Origin: Antennarius striatus
Taxonomy: Eukaryota; Chordata; Actinopteri; Lophiiformes; Antennariidae
DNA: 64,000 nucleotides
Assembly: GCF_040054535.1 (NCBI RefSeq)
Contig: NC_090783.1
Coordinates: 273,501 to 337,500, forward strand
Direction of reading: 5' to 3'
Below the pieces are notes generated by a model. It worked only from the letters and a program-made list of their open reading frames with translations, ran no database searches and was not told the DNA's origin. Positions 1 to 17,155 of the stretch are shown piece by piece (the first letter of the stretch is position 1; each line of letters begins with the position of its first letter). The position numbers and the translations under genes are program-made.

Positions 1-2645
1 GCGACGAGTAGGTGCCCCGGGGGGCGGGGCTTGTTGTTGAGCGGGTGGAGGTGTTAGCGTGTGGAGTGACACGTGTGTCCCCCCCCAGCTCAAGCCAATG
101 GCGTTACCTCAGCGACGACGACAGGGAGTGTCTGAGTCACCGCTCAGAGGACGGCGAGTTCTGGTAGGCCCCGCCCCATCCCTCCACCCTGGCCCCACGC
201 GGTCCAATGGGACGTGGCTAACCCTCTGCTCCGCCCCAAGGATGTCGTTCTCCGACTTCCTGCGCCACTACTCGCGCCTGGAGATCTGCAACCTGACGCC
301 CGACGCCCTGAGCGACGACTCCGCCTCCAAGTGGGCGTTGTCCAAGTTCGATGGCAGCTGGAGGCGGGGCTCCACGGCTGGCGGCTGCAGGAACTACCCC
401 GGTTAGACGTCCCGCCAGACGCGGTGCAGGTTGGGACGCCCCGCCCCTTGCGCCCACCCCTCACGCCCGTGTCCGTCCCACAGACTCGTTCTGGACCAAC
501 CCCCAGTTCGTGATCCGATTGGACGAGGAGGACGACGACCCCGACGACGGGCAGCGCAGCTGCAGCCTGGTGGTGGGGCTGATCCAGAAGAACCGGCGCC
601 GCATGAGGAAGATGGGCGAGGACATGCAGACGGTGGGCTACGCCATCTACAAGGTGGGTGGGGGGCCACGCCCTCTGACAGACACGCCCCCTGACACGCC
701 CACTCCAGGTCTGACTGATTGTAACCCTTTCTTTGCTTCAGGTTCCTGAAGAGGTATGAAGACCTTATGACCTCTGACCCTGTAACCCCCCCCGACTAGC
801 TCAATGCTGTGTGTTGTGACCTGTCACCCTGTGACCCTGTGTGTGGTGACCTGTGACCCTCTACCCCTGTGCGTGACCCGGGTCAGCTGTGGGGCCAGCG
901 GGGCGTGCACCTGGGCCAGGCGTTCTTCCTGAGTAACGCGTCGGCCGCCCGCTCTGAGACCTTCATCAACCTGAGGGAGGTGTGCAGCCGCTTGTCGCTG
1001 CCGCCGGGCGAGTACCTGGTGGTGCCCTCCACCTTCGAGCCCAACAAGACGGGCGACTTCTGCGTGCGGGTGTTCACCGAGAAGCAGGCCGACTTCCAGT
1101 GAGTCCGCCCCCCGGTGGGCGGGGCTTAAACAGGAAATGGTGTGTGGCACGTCCTAACGGCCTCTCTGTCCCCGCAGGGAGCTGGACGACCCCGTTGAGT
1201 GCCGGGTGGAGCAGGTGAGGCCACGCCCCCGGGCGGTCCCGATCCCGTTACACGATCAGCTGATCGACCCGGTACGGATCGGTTGCCGACGGTAACCGTG
1301 TGCTGATCATGTGACCTTCCAGATGGAGGTGGACGAGGACGACGTGAGCGAGCGCTTCAGGAGCCTGTTCGACCAGCTGGCGGGAGAGGTGAGGTCACAT
1401 GACCCGCACTGCGTCATGGGTGATGAGGCTGGGCTGACAGAAAGTGTTTGGGGCCGCAGGACGGCGAGATCTCCGCCTTCGAGCTGAAGGTCATCCTGAA
1501 CCGGGTGGTGCCCAAACGTGAGTCACATGACTGCTGATGTCATCCTGTGTCTGCCCTGCCACTGACCGCTGATGTCATCCTGTTTGCCCCGCCCACAGGA
1601 ACCGACATCTCCACCGACGGCTTCACCCTGGGGACCTGCCGCAACATGGTCAACCTGGTGGACGTATCCTTCTTCTGTGTGCGTGGCCCCGCCCCCTCAG
1701 CCCCGCCCGTCAGAGGGTGTGGCTGATGGGGCGGGGCTGAGGGGCGTCAGACGAGCAGCTCATCGACTCGTGACCACACGGGGGCGTTGAGCTAAAGGGT
1801 TGTGTGGTCACAGCTTGGCGGGTGGGGCCTGTGGTGTGGGGGCGGGGCCGGTGGCGTTGGGGGCGGGGCCACAATGCATACAGCTCCTGAACGGCGCTGC
1901 AGAGGAACGGCAGTGGGAAGCTGGGCCTGACGGAGTTCAAGGTGCTGTGGACCAAGATCGACCAGTACCTGGTGAGTGACCGCCCCCACATCCTGGTCCT
2001 CCAGTGAGGTCATGTGATCAGCGGTGAGTAGAGCGGCGCTTCCGGGGGTGTGGTCGCCGGTCATGTCACCTGTGCTCTCCGTGGAACAGAAAGTGTACCG
2101 AGCCAAAGACGGGGACCGGACGGGGACGATGAGCGCCACGGAGATGAGGGCGGCGGTGGAGGAGGCTGGTGAGCTGCTAGCTTGCATTAGCTTAGCAACA
2201 TGCTAGGAAATATCTCCAGTACTCTGCTGCTGTACCTCCAGGAGGTGACCTCTGACCTCTGCTGCAGGGTTCAGCCTGAACAACGCCCTCCATCAGGTGC
2301 TGGTGGCGCGCTACAGCGCTCAGGACCTCACCATCGACTTTGACAACTTTGTGAGCTGTCTGGTCCGCCTGGAGGCCATGTTCAGTGAGTCGCCACGGCA
2401 ACGATGATGATGATGATGGTGGTGGTGATGATGATGATGATATCTGTCCCCTCAGATTCCTTCTCCTCCCTGGAGGAAGACGGCTCAGGAACGATTCGGC
2501 TCGGCTTCTTCGACGTGAGAAGCTTCAGTTTGCGTGATGGGATGTCACCATGGAAACGGGTGCCTCTGGTTTCCATGGTGACATCACACTCACCTCTAAT
2601 GTGACCTCTGTCCTCCTGCAGTGGCTCAATGTGACCATGATGTGA
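1..2645 (+). CDS. Calpain large subunit (CAPN1/CAPN11 class), C-terminal half, 5' truncated by window
   Basis: Calcium-dependent cytosolic cysteine protease. Exons read: 1-7, 89-163, 241-401, 484-653, 742-753 (a 12-nt microexon), 887-1098, 1178-1214, 1323-1388, 1460-1517, 1599-1663, 1903-1971, 2090-2168, 2268-2384, 2456-2514, 2622-2645 (TGA). The window opens just after the protease core, so catalytic Cys/His/Asn are not visible. The C2-like domain is recognisable by [31 protein letters not shown] and [17 protein letters not shown] penta-EF-hand domain follows; EF3 has a canonical [12 protein letters not shown] loop. There is no CAPN3-type IS2 insert between C2L and PEF. The protein ends WLNVTMM, as in CAPN1-type WLQLTM ends. 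In human, CAPN11 lies near AARS2, so capn11 is a synteny-based guess; the exact paralogue is not settled. The intron 1664-1902 is U12-type. Confidence 0.9.
1664..1902 (+). other. U12-type GT-AG intron in the calpain EF-hand region
   Basis: The donor reads GTATCCTTC directly after the GAC codon of NLVD, matching the minor-spliceosome 5' splice site (A/G)TATCCTT. CTCCTGAAC at 1884-1892 is close to the U12 branch consensus TTCCTTAAC, 11 nt before the AG at 1901-1902. Flanking exons join in frame to the calpain EF-hand [13 protein letters not shown]. All other calpain introns here have ordinary U2-type donors. Confidence 0.8.
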
Positions 2646-2868
2646 GGGACCCGACCCCCCCATCAGGATGTGAGGGACCCGACCCCCCCATCAGGATGTG
2701 AGGGACCAGACCCCCCCCCCCATCAGGATGTGAGGGACCAGACCCCCCCATCAGGATGTGAGGGACCAGACCCCCCCCCCCCATCAGGATGTGAGGGACC
2801 AGACCCCCCCATCAGGATGTGAGGGACCAGACCCCCCCCCCATCAGGATGTGAGGGACCCGACCCCCC
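2638..2868 (+). repeat. Minisatellite starting at the calpain stop codon
   Basis: About eight copies of a 28-31 bp unit made of GATGTGAGGGACC followed by a C-rich run and CATCAG. The first copy contains the calpain TGA, so the array grew out of the stop codon into the 3' UTR. Length differences lie mostly in the C homopolymer. Confidence 0.9.
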
Positions 2869-2878
2869 CATGTTGTTC

Positions 2879-2928
2879 TTTATTCTCAGGTCATAATAAA
2901 AGACGAGGAGTGGTATCTGTGGTTTATT
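2879..2928. terminator. Interleaved polyadenylation signals of convergent calpain and aars2 genes
   Basis: On the + strand AATAAA lies at 2895-2900, about 250 bp past the calpain stop. On the - strand AATAAA (TTTATT on +) lies at 2879-2884 and 2923-2928, about 180-220 bp past the aars2 stop. The two transcripts probably overlap at their 3' ends by tens of bases. Confidence 0.7.
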
Positions 2929-3102
2929 GGTCTGACAGTCGTCCAATCACAGGCTCCCCAGTGGAGTTGTGGGCGGGGCTAATTTTTAGTTCTTTCAGCA
3001 ACATTAGCATGCTAACAGGACAGCAGCGCATTTCTGATTGGCTGACGTCTCGGCGCGTCCTGTGCAGACAGGAGGTAGTTAGGTGATGTCACATTAGTGA
3101 CA

Positions 3103-10562
<7,460 letters not shown>

Positions 10563-10741
10563 GTGGACCGAAGGAGCCGGATCTCAAGGAGACGGTGCCA
10601 TGTCGGGTTGCGCATGCGCAGTCCTCCTCCTCTTCTTCTATGGTGGTGGTGGTGGTTGTTGTTGTTGTTGTTGTTGTTGTTTGAATACAGCCCGCGGACT
10701 CACGCGCCTTGAATGCTTTATTTTCCAACTTTATTAATGAA

Positions 10742-10815
10742 CACAAAACAAGACGTAAACATTTATGACGTAAACATTTATGACGTAAACATTTATGACG
10801 TAAACATGTATGACG
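10742..10815. repeat. 15-bp tandem repeat ACGTAAACATTTATG upstream of aars2
   Basis: Four near-identical copies about 180-250 bp 5' of the aars2 start codon, the last varying to ACGTAAACATGTATG. No function can be assigned. Confidence 0.85.
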
Positions 10816-10870
10816 CAGGTTTGAACGACTTACAGAATAAGGTATGATAGAAGGACCATCACTCACACAC

Positions 10871-10958
10871 ACTGCAGTAATAGAGTACTGTAGTACTCTA
10901 CTACTGCAGTAATAGAGTACTGTAGTACTCTACTACTGCAGTACTCCATTACTGCAGT
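10871..10958. repeat. Nested inverted repeat (possible cruciform)
   Basis: Outer arms ACTGCAGTAAT (10871) and ATTACTGCAGT (ending 10958). Inside are two tandem copies of an AGAGTACT-GT-AGTACTCT hairpin. The structure is nearly self-complementary over about 88 bp. Confidence 0.85.
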
Positions 10959-11009
10959 GTCTCTGCTGTCTGATTGGTCAGATGGAAAAAGAAACATTTT
11001 TCACATCAA

Positions 11010-11240
11010 ACTGGTTCATTGGCGCAGTGGTTACCGCTGTGGCCTCACAACACGGAGGACCCGGGTTCGAGTCCCGCTCTGTGTGGAGTTCTGCTGTCCA
11101 CTCAAAGTATGGACAGCAGTTAACCATGATGCTCCTGTGGACATTTATTTATTTAACCTTTATTTAACCAGCCAAGCAATTAAGAACAGGTTCTTATTTA
11201 CAAATGCTGCCTGAGCTAAGAGCAGTGGCTCTTAGAGGTG
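11010..11240 (+). mobile_element. tRNA-derived SINE-like fragment
   Basis: Contains a pol III A box TGGCGCAGTGG (11020-11030) and B box GGTTCGAGTCC (11064-11074) at tRNA spacing. The acceptor stem does not pair and the anticodon loop is too long, so it is not a working tRNA. The downstream TTTATTTAACCAGCCAAGCA segment resembles a tail seen in many teleost dispersed repeats. Confidence 0.6.
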
Positions 11241-12240
11241 TGGGGGTGGGGAGGAAGTCTAAAATAAACACAAAGACATACACTATACAGAAAATATAAG
11301 AAAAATAAATACAAGACAAGAGAACGAGGCCGAGAGAGAGAGAGAAAGAGAGAGAGACACTCAACAAGTGCAGCTGTCAGCTGTCAACATTAAGACCGAC
11401 ACCCCCAGCACAGATGACTCCGTCACATGAAGGGTCCTCAGCTCGTCTCAAACTTGACATTTTTGAATTAGTTTCCTTCACAATACCAACAGCTGCTTGT
11501 TCAAACTGTCAATGGGTTTATGTAGAGAGATTAGAGATCATAGAGGAGATTTTAGACATTAGAGAGATGAAAGACATTAGAGAGATGAAAGACATTAGAG
11601 AGATTAAAGACATTGTGGTGGAATGTTCAGATTTGAATGTTAAAGGGACAGTAAAGTTAATTTTAGGCCTGTTTGAGTAAGACCACAGATCAAAGCTGGT
11701 GCTTTGATCAATGACAGTAGGTCAGAGCACTAGCTTTGATCTTTGAACTATGCTAGTAAACATTTAATGTCTGAATTGATTGATAGCATGTAATGACAGA
11801 GATGTGTGTTGATTCTGTTGGACGGGAATTTCACAAGCCTAATGTCTTCTACCTGTCAGCCCTTTACTTTTTCGGATGTTGTTGTCGATGTTGTAAATGT
11901 GATGAAGGTGTGAAGTCTGTTATATTAACATGTTATATTAACATGTAAAAAATAAAATAAAAAATATAATAAATGCATTCAAATGTTTTCATAAAACTAC
12001 TTTTGGATTTATTAATCAGTGGTTCATTGAACAAAAAGAATTAATGTACTTAAATTATCTGAATGTGTGTAAACACGTTAACCCGCTGGTTACGTCATCT
12101 GTTTGTTGTTTAGAACTGTAATAATAACAACAATCAATAATTATAACTACCTGTTTGTTTACGGTTTTTATGTTTAAATAAAGCTTTAATAAAAAAACCC
12201 TCCTCTGCGGTCTGCCCGGTAGCTCCACGGAGCTGCAGCG
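11241..12240. other. AT-rich intergenic block without a recognisable gene
   Basis: Contains a GAGAGA run near 11334-11356 and a short GACATTAGAGAGATGAAA repeat near 11555-11612. The one open frame here (11414-11680) is driven by that repeat and resembles no protein I know. It is probably remains of dispersed repeats. Confidence 0.5.
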
Positions 12241-12366
12241 ACACCTGGCGGTGGGCGGGGACGTATCGGGTCTCTTCCGGTAAGTGTGGTTCTACTTCCG
12301 GTTAGTGTAGCTCTACTTCCGCATCTGTGACGACACGACGGCGAGCGGACGGCGGCTCAGCGGTCC
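12240..12366 (+). promoter_or_regulatory. Putative pgap4 promoter and noncoding first exon
   Basis: GC-rich stretch with three ETS-like sites (CTTCCGG at about 12274 and 12295, CTTCCGC at about 12316) in a loose tandem repeat. A donor-like GTGAGT follows GGTCC at 12366, and a CTGCAG acceptor at 12881-12886 precedes the coding exon. Inferred; no transcript evidence. Confidence 0.5.
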
Positions 12367-12933
12367 GTGAGTCTTCCTGTTACTGTGAGTCTTCTTCGCG
12401 TTTTATCCGTCAGCTAGCCTAGCGGTCAGCTAGCCTCACGGTTAGCCTGCTGCTCGCTAGCCTTCACGAGCTCAAAGCGCTCTGCCGGTAGCGATTTGCG
12501 TCACTTCCTGTTCCCTACTTCCTGTTTCCTGTCGTTGTGCCTGCTAGCTTCTCAGACCGCAGTTTTAGCTGTTTTTAAAGCAGCACGAGCCTCATTATTG
12601 TGACCAATCACCGGTCAGCACGTGCGACAGCTGTCCCGTTAAGCACCGCGCCGCCTCGCGGTTCGGTAACGACCCACCGGAGCCCGTTAGCACACACTTA
12701 GCCTAGCGGCTAACGGCGTCTATCCGGTGCTAGCGGCTTAGCCTCCGGTGGTGACGTCACGAGTCAGTTATGGGTCTGAACCGCTCTGAAGTGACGTCAC
12801 CGGTCCCCCTCCGGTCAGAGAGCCCCCCAGGAGGGACTCGGGTCATGTGACAGCCGTGGCTCTGACACTCCGGTCTCTCCCTGCAGACCCGGACCCGCTG
12901 AGACGCCCCCTGCTGGTCGGGTTCTCCGCCCCG

Positions 12934-14109
12934 ATGCGGCGGCGGTGGTGCAGCGCCCCCCGGTGGTCCAGCCCGGCGGTGCAGCTGCTGGTGCTGAGCG
13001 CCGGGACGCTGTGCGCGCTGCTGCCGCTCTGCCGCCGGCTGCCCTTCTCCTACTTCTACCTGCGCTCCGTCTACCTGGACGCCATGAGCGAGGAGGCGCT
13101 GCAGGACGGCTTCCGGCGCGGCCAGGACGCCCTCCGCTTCTGGCGGGGCGTCCCCGCCTCGCCCTCCGGGTTCAGGGACGTGACCCCGCGTCCGGAGCTG
13201 CTGGTCGCCGTGGTGACGGCCCGGCGGAGGGAGGGCGGCGAGCTCCACTACCTGCTCCAGGTGATGCAGCAGCTGAGGGTCCTCCTGGAGGATTGTGGGC
13301 CGCGGCGCTGCGCCGAGGTGCTGGTCTGTGACGTGGAAGGCGGGCCCCTGGACAACCCGGACGCCGCCCGGCTGGAGGGCCACTTCCAGGTGATCCGGCG
13401 GACCCCCCAGGAGCAGGAGCGTGACCGGGGGCGGGTCAACACCTTCGAGCGGGAGAAGCGGGACTATGTGTTCTGCCTGCGGAGGGCGTGGCAGCTGGTG
13501 GCGCCGCGGAACCTGCTGGTCCTGGAGGACGACGCCCTGCCGGGGCGGGACTTCTTCGCCGTGGTGCGTGACCTGCTGGGGCGGAGCTTCGCCGCCCACA
13601 CGCTCTACGTGAAGCTGTACCACCCGGAGCGGCTGCAGCGCTACTGGAACCCGGAGCCCTACCGCCTGCTGGAGTGGGTGGGGCTGGGCGTGGTGGGGGC
13701 GTCGGCGCTGCTGCTCGCCCTCCCCCGCTGGAACCCGTGCGCCCTGGCCTTCACGCCCTGCCCCGCCCACCTCCTGCTGCTCACGCTCTACTTCATGGCG
13801 GCGGCGGAGCTGCTGGGGCGGCACTACCTGCTGGAGGCGCGCCGGCTGTCCCCCCAGCTGTACGCCGTGTCGCCCGCCACCGAGTGCTGCACGCCTGCCA
13901 TGCTGTTCCCCGGCAACGCCTCCCAGCGGGCGGCGGCCTACCTGGAGGGCGTGGCCTGCTCCAAGGGCAACGCCAAGGACACGGCACTGTACCGGCTGGC
14001 GCGGGCGCGGCCCGGGGAACACGCCCACAGCGTGGAGCCCAACCTGGTCGCCCACATCGGGGCGTACTCCTCCGTCAGACCCAACCCCCCCCGACCCAAG
14101 CTCCTCTGA
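12934..14109 (+). CDS. pgap4: PGAP4/TMEM246-type GPI-GalNAc transferase, 391 aa
   Basis: Golgi enzyme adding the GalNAc side chain to GPI anchors in mammals. The coding part is a single exon of 391 codons plus TGA; human PGAP4 is 403 aa. An N-terminal membrane segment (AVQLLVLSAGTLCALLPL) is followed by a GT-A domain with acidic EDD at residues 198-200. A hydrophobic pair near WVGLGVVGASALLLAL and HLLLLTLYFMAAAEL interrupts it, as in the family. Conserved words are LYVKLYHPERLQRY, LEWVG, ELLGRHY, CCTPAMLFP and SVEPNLVAHIG. Start chosen at 12934 because the upstream in-frame ATG (12847) lies before a probable 3' splice site at 12886. Human PGAP4 is on another chromosome arm from AARS2, so this may be a teleost paralogue. 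Poly(A) signals lie at 14762-14767. Confidence 0.88.
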   Translation: MRRRWCSAPRWSSPAVQLLVLSAGTLCALLPLCRRLPFSYFYLRSVYLDAMSEEALQDGFRRGQDALRFWRGVPASPSGFRDVTPRPELLVAVVTARRREGGELHYLLQVMQQLRVLLEDCGPRRCAEVLVCDVEGGPLDNPDAARLEGHFQVIRRTPQEQERDRGRVNTFEREKRDYVFCLRRAWQLVAPRNLLVLEDDALPGRDFFAVVRDLLGRSFAAHTLYVKLYHPERLQRYWNPEPYRLLEWVGLGVVGASALLLALPRWNPCALAFTPCPAHLLLLTLYFMAAAELLGRHYLLEARRLSPQLYAVSPATECCTPAMLFPGNASQRAAAYLEGVACSKGNAKDTALYRLARARPGEHAHSVEPNLVAHIGAYSSVRPNPPRPKLL

Positions 14110-14790
14110 GGGGGGGGCGGAGTCTAATAGATGCTAACAGCATTAGCATTGTTAAGGCAAGTGGGGCTCAGGGTTTCCATCGATGGGGGCGTGGCTGATC
14201 GGTGGTGTGACCTCTGACCTGTGACCCCCCCCAAACCCCTCCTCCTCACTCTGATTGGTTCTACTGATGAAGCTGTTTAATCCGATGCTGTCCGCAGCCG
14301 TCGCCATGGAGACGGGCTGGAGGCGGAGTCTTTCTTCACTAGCAGCTAAGCTAATATGAGGCTAACATTAACTGATGGCGCTCATAACACAAACACACTC
14401 TATGCTAACGTTAGCTTAGCTCAAGGTTAGCAGTACACGAGGGTTTACCTCTGGATCACATGACGTGCCTTTAGCTTGTGTCTTAGCGTGTGTCTTAGCT
14501 GCTGAACCCCTGAGATGAAAGCTGCTTCCTGATTGGTTGTTTTGTTCTCAGTGACCTCTGACCTCTGTGGGGGCATGGCCACACGTCACATGATGCTGGT
14601 TGTGTTGTGCTCTTGCTGACTCCACCAATCCGATGCTGTTTTTTTTTCTTCACTGCTGCTTTATTTAAATTCACCGATCACATCAGTTATTGATAAGAAA
14701 AGGTGGTGATTGATTTGGGATTATTGATTCTATTCTGCAAACGTTTGATCTGTTTCCTGTCAATAAAGACTAAATAAACAGGAAGTTGAC
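14110..14790 (+). other. pgap4 3' UTR with poly(A) signals
   Basis: No coding potential. It ends at AATAAAGACTAAATAAA (14762 onward), the natural 3' end of the upstream gene. Confidence 0.65.
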
Positions 14791-14929
14791 ATCTGCGTTA
14801 CTTTATTTATCCATTAAGTGTGACTGTGTGACGAGCTGGCGTCTCCTCCGGGGTGTACCCTGCCTCTGCCCCGCCGGGCTGAGGACCAAACAGCTGCTCT
14901 TCAAGACGATCAGGAAATGTGAGGCTCCA

Positions 14930-15075
14930 CAGCGCCCCCCCAGGACAGGATGTGTACCCAGAGACCCGCCCCCCCAGGACAGGATGTGTACCCAGAGACC
15001 CGCCCCCCCAGGACAGGATGTGTACCCAGAGACCCGCCCCCCCAGGACAGGATGTGTACCCAGAGACCTGCCCCC
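14930..15075 (+). repeat. 35-bp minisatellite between pgap4 and tpcn3
   Basis: Four copies of a unit containing CAGGACAGGATGTGTACCCA and AGAGACCCGCCCCC, with little divergence. Confidence 0.92.
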
Positions 15076-15099
15076 CCACAACCAGATAGATGGATCGTC

Positions 15100-15620
15100 T
15101 CTGCGGGTCACGTGACCCCGTGCTGCCTTCAGGACCCTCTTCAGGTACAGCCTGTAACCCTGGAGCCGTGTGACGTCACTGGTTCGTGTTCAGCGTTCAG
15201 TGACGTCACAGCCTGCAGCTCTCGAGCCGCATCAGAGTGAACTGAACCCGTTATCGTCATGCGCCCCCAGAGGGCTTCTGGGTAGCTTTCAGTAGTCCGT
15301 TAGATCCGTTTGCTGACGTCAGTCCTTCTGAACCCGGTTCCACGTCACGTGAGTTTTGTCCGACGGTCCGTGAAGGCAGCGCGAGCTGTTCATTAGCGCG
15401 AGCGAGCGGCAGCTGGGCAGACCGGGAGCACCGGGACGCTCCGCAGTGACGTCACAAAGTAACGTGAAGGAGCGGCGGAGAAAAGTTTGTCCCGCAGAGA
15501 GGAGGAGGAGGAGGAGGAGGAAGAGTTCCCGCCATGGAGGAAGAGGAGGAAGCGGTCCCGAACGGAGGGAACCCCGACGCCAACAAAGAGGTGAGGCGGT
15601 CACGTGACCACCGGACTCTG
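15100..15620 (+). promoter_or_regulatory. tpcn3 5' region with CACGTG E-boxes and CRE
   Basis: GTCACGTGAC occurs exactly at 15107-15116 and 15600-15609 (just inside intron 1), and GTCACGTGAG at 15344-15353. A CRE-like TGACGTCA lies near 15314. The E-boxes match the CLEAR element bound by TFEB/TFE3 at lysosomal genes, which would suit an endolysosomal channel. CACGTG phrases recur elsewhere in the window, so this is suggestive only. Confidence 0.4.
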
Positions 15621-17065
15621 GAGCTCGAGTGACGCCATAAAACCTCCGCGCACGCGGGGCAGGAGGTCGGTCAGCTGATCGGTGATCGAACTGATCGATC
15701 TGGTCCTGTCTGGAGAACCGGAACCCCTGGGGGGGTCCGAGCCCTGTGGATGGACACGTGACGTCACCGCCCTGTGGCGTTCCACCGTTGCCTTAGCAAC
15801 CACAGATTTAACAGTTCTGTGAGCCAGCGCTGGTCCTTATCATTAGCTTTGGGCTGGCTCTGCTGTGTCGCAGCTTCTGATTGGACAAGCTGATCTTAGG
15901 TGCTACTCTGTTAGCATGTTAGCATGTGGTGTGTGTATTTCAGGATCTGGACCTGGCGTCTGCCTACGTGTCCGACGCCCAGTACAACAGGAACATCCAC
16001 TTCGACACGGCGCCGCCCGCCGTCAGGTGAGTCTGGAGCCACTAGCCGTTAGCCGTCAGGTGAGTCTGGAGCCGTTAGCCGTCAGGTGTGTCTGGAGCCA
16101 CTAGCCGTTAGCCGTCAGGTGAGTCTGGAGCCGTTAGCCGTCAGGTGAGTCTGGAGCCACTAGCCGTTAGCTGTCAGGTGAGTCTGGAGCCACTAGCCGT
16201 TAGCCGTCAGGTGAGTCTGGAGCCGTTAGCCGTCAGGTGAGTCTGGAGCCACTAGCCGTTAGCCGTCAGGTGAGTCTGGAGCCGTTAGCCGTCAGGTGAG
16301 TCTGGAGCCACTAGCCGTTAGCTGTCAGGTGAGTCTGGAGCCACTAGCCGTTAGCCGTCAGGTGAGTCTGGAGCCACTAGCCATTAGCCGTCAGGTGAGT
16401 CTGGAGCTGCTAGCTGATAGCCAGTAAGACGTTTCCAGGTTACTTGCTGTTTCTGACACTTTGGTCTCCAGCTATCGCTAACAGGTTTCAGCCACCAGGT
16501 GGAAGCTGTCAGACGAGCTGAGCTAATGTTAGCGATGATGCTAACGCTGAAGGCGTGGCCGTGTGTCCAGGCTCTACCTGCGCTACCACCACTGGCCCCT
16601 GAAGGTGCTGCTCTACGTCTTCATCCTGGTGGACCTGGGTCTGGCCGTCTTCGAGGAGCCGGCGGTCTTCCCGCTGCCCACCTGGGTAAGATGGCCGCCA
16701 GGGACTGGTGCCACGATCCCATTGGTCTGTTCAGGGCTCAAAGGGGTGTGGCTTCATCCTTAGGCTGGAGAGTATCAGAAACAGGAAACAGGAAGTACTT
16801 CAGTCCTGATCCTGAGATGAGGACTACTGGACTGCTAGCATGACCAGCGCTAGTTAGCTAGCTTTATTGAGTTCAGCAGGACGTGAGCTCTACGGTGAGA
16901 CGATGCTACATGCTAACGTGCTAACGTGTGTCCCCAGGCCACCCTGCTGGTGGAGCTGGTGTGTCTGCTGGTGTTCAGCGGCCGGCTGGTTCACTACGCC
17001 CGCGTCATCCCCCGGGACAAGTTCTGGAGGGACCCCAAGAACATCTGCATCATCATCATCCTCAT

Positions 17066-17105
<40 letters not shown>

Positions 17106-17114
17106 TTTGTGTGT

Positions 17115-17155
<41 letters not shown>

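Noticed and set aside
11010-11085. Possible tRNA gene
   Set aside because: A and B boxes are good, but the acceptor stem does not pair and the anticodon loop is 9 nt; a SINE-type remnant is more likely.
12757-14055. 432-codon frame antisense to pgap4
   Set aside because: GC-rich shadow; the sense strand matches PGAP4 throughout.
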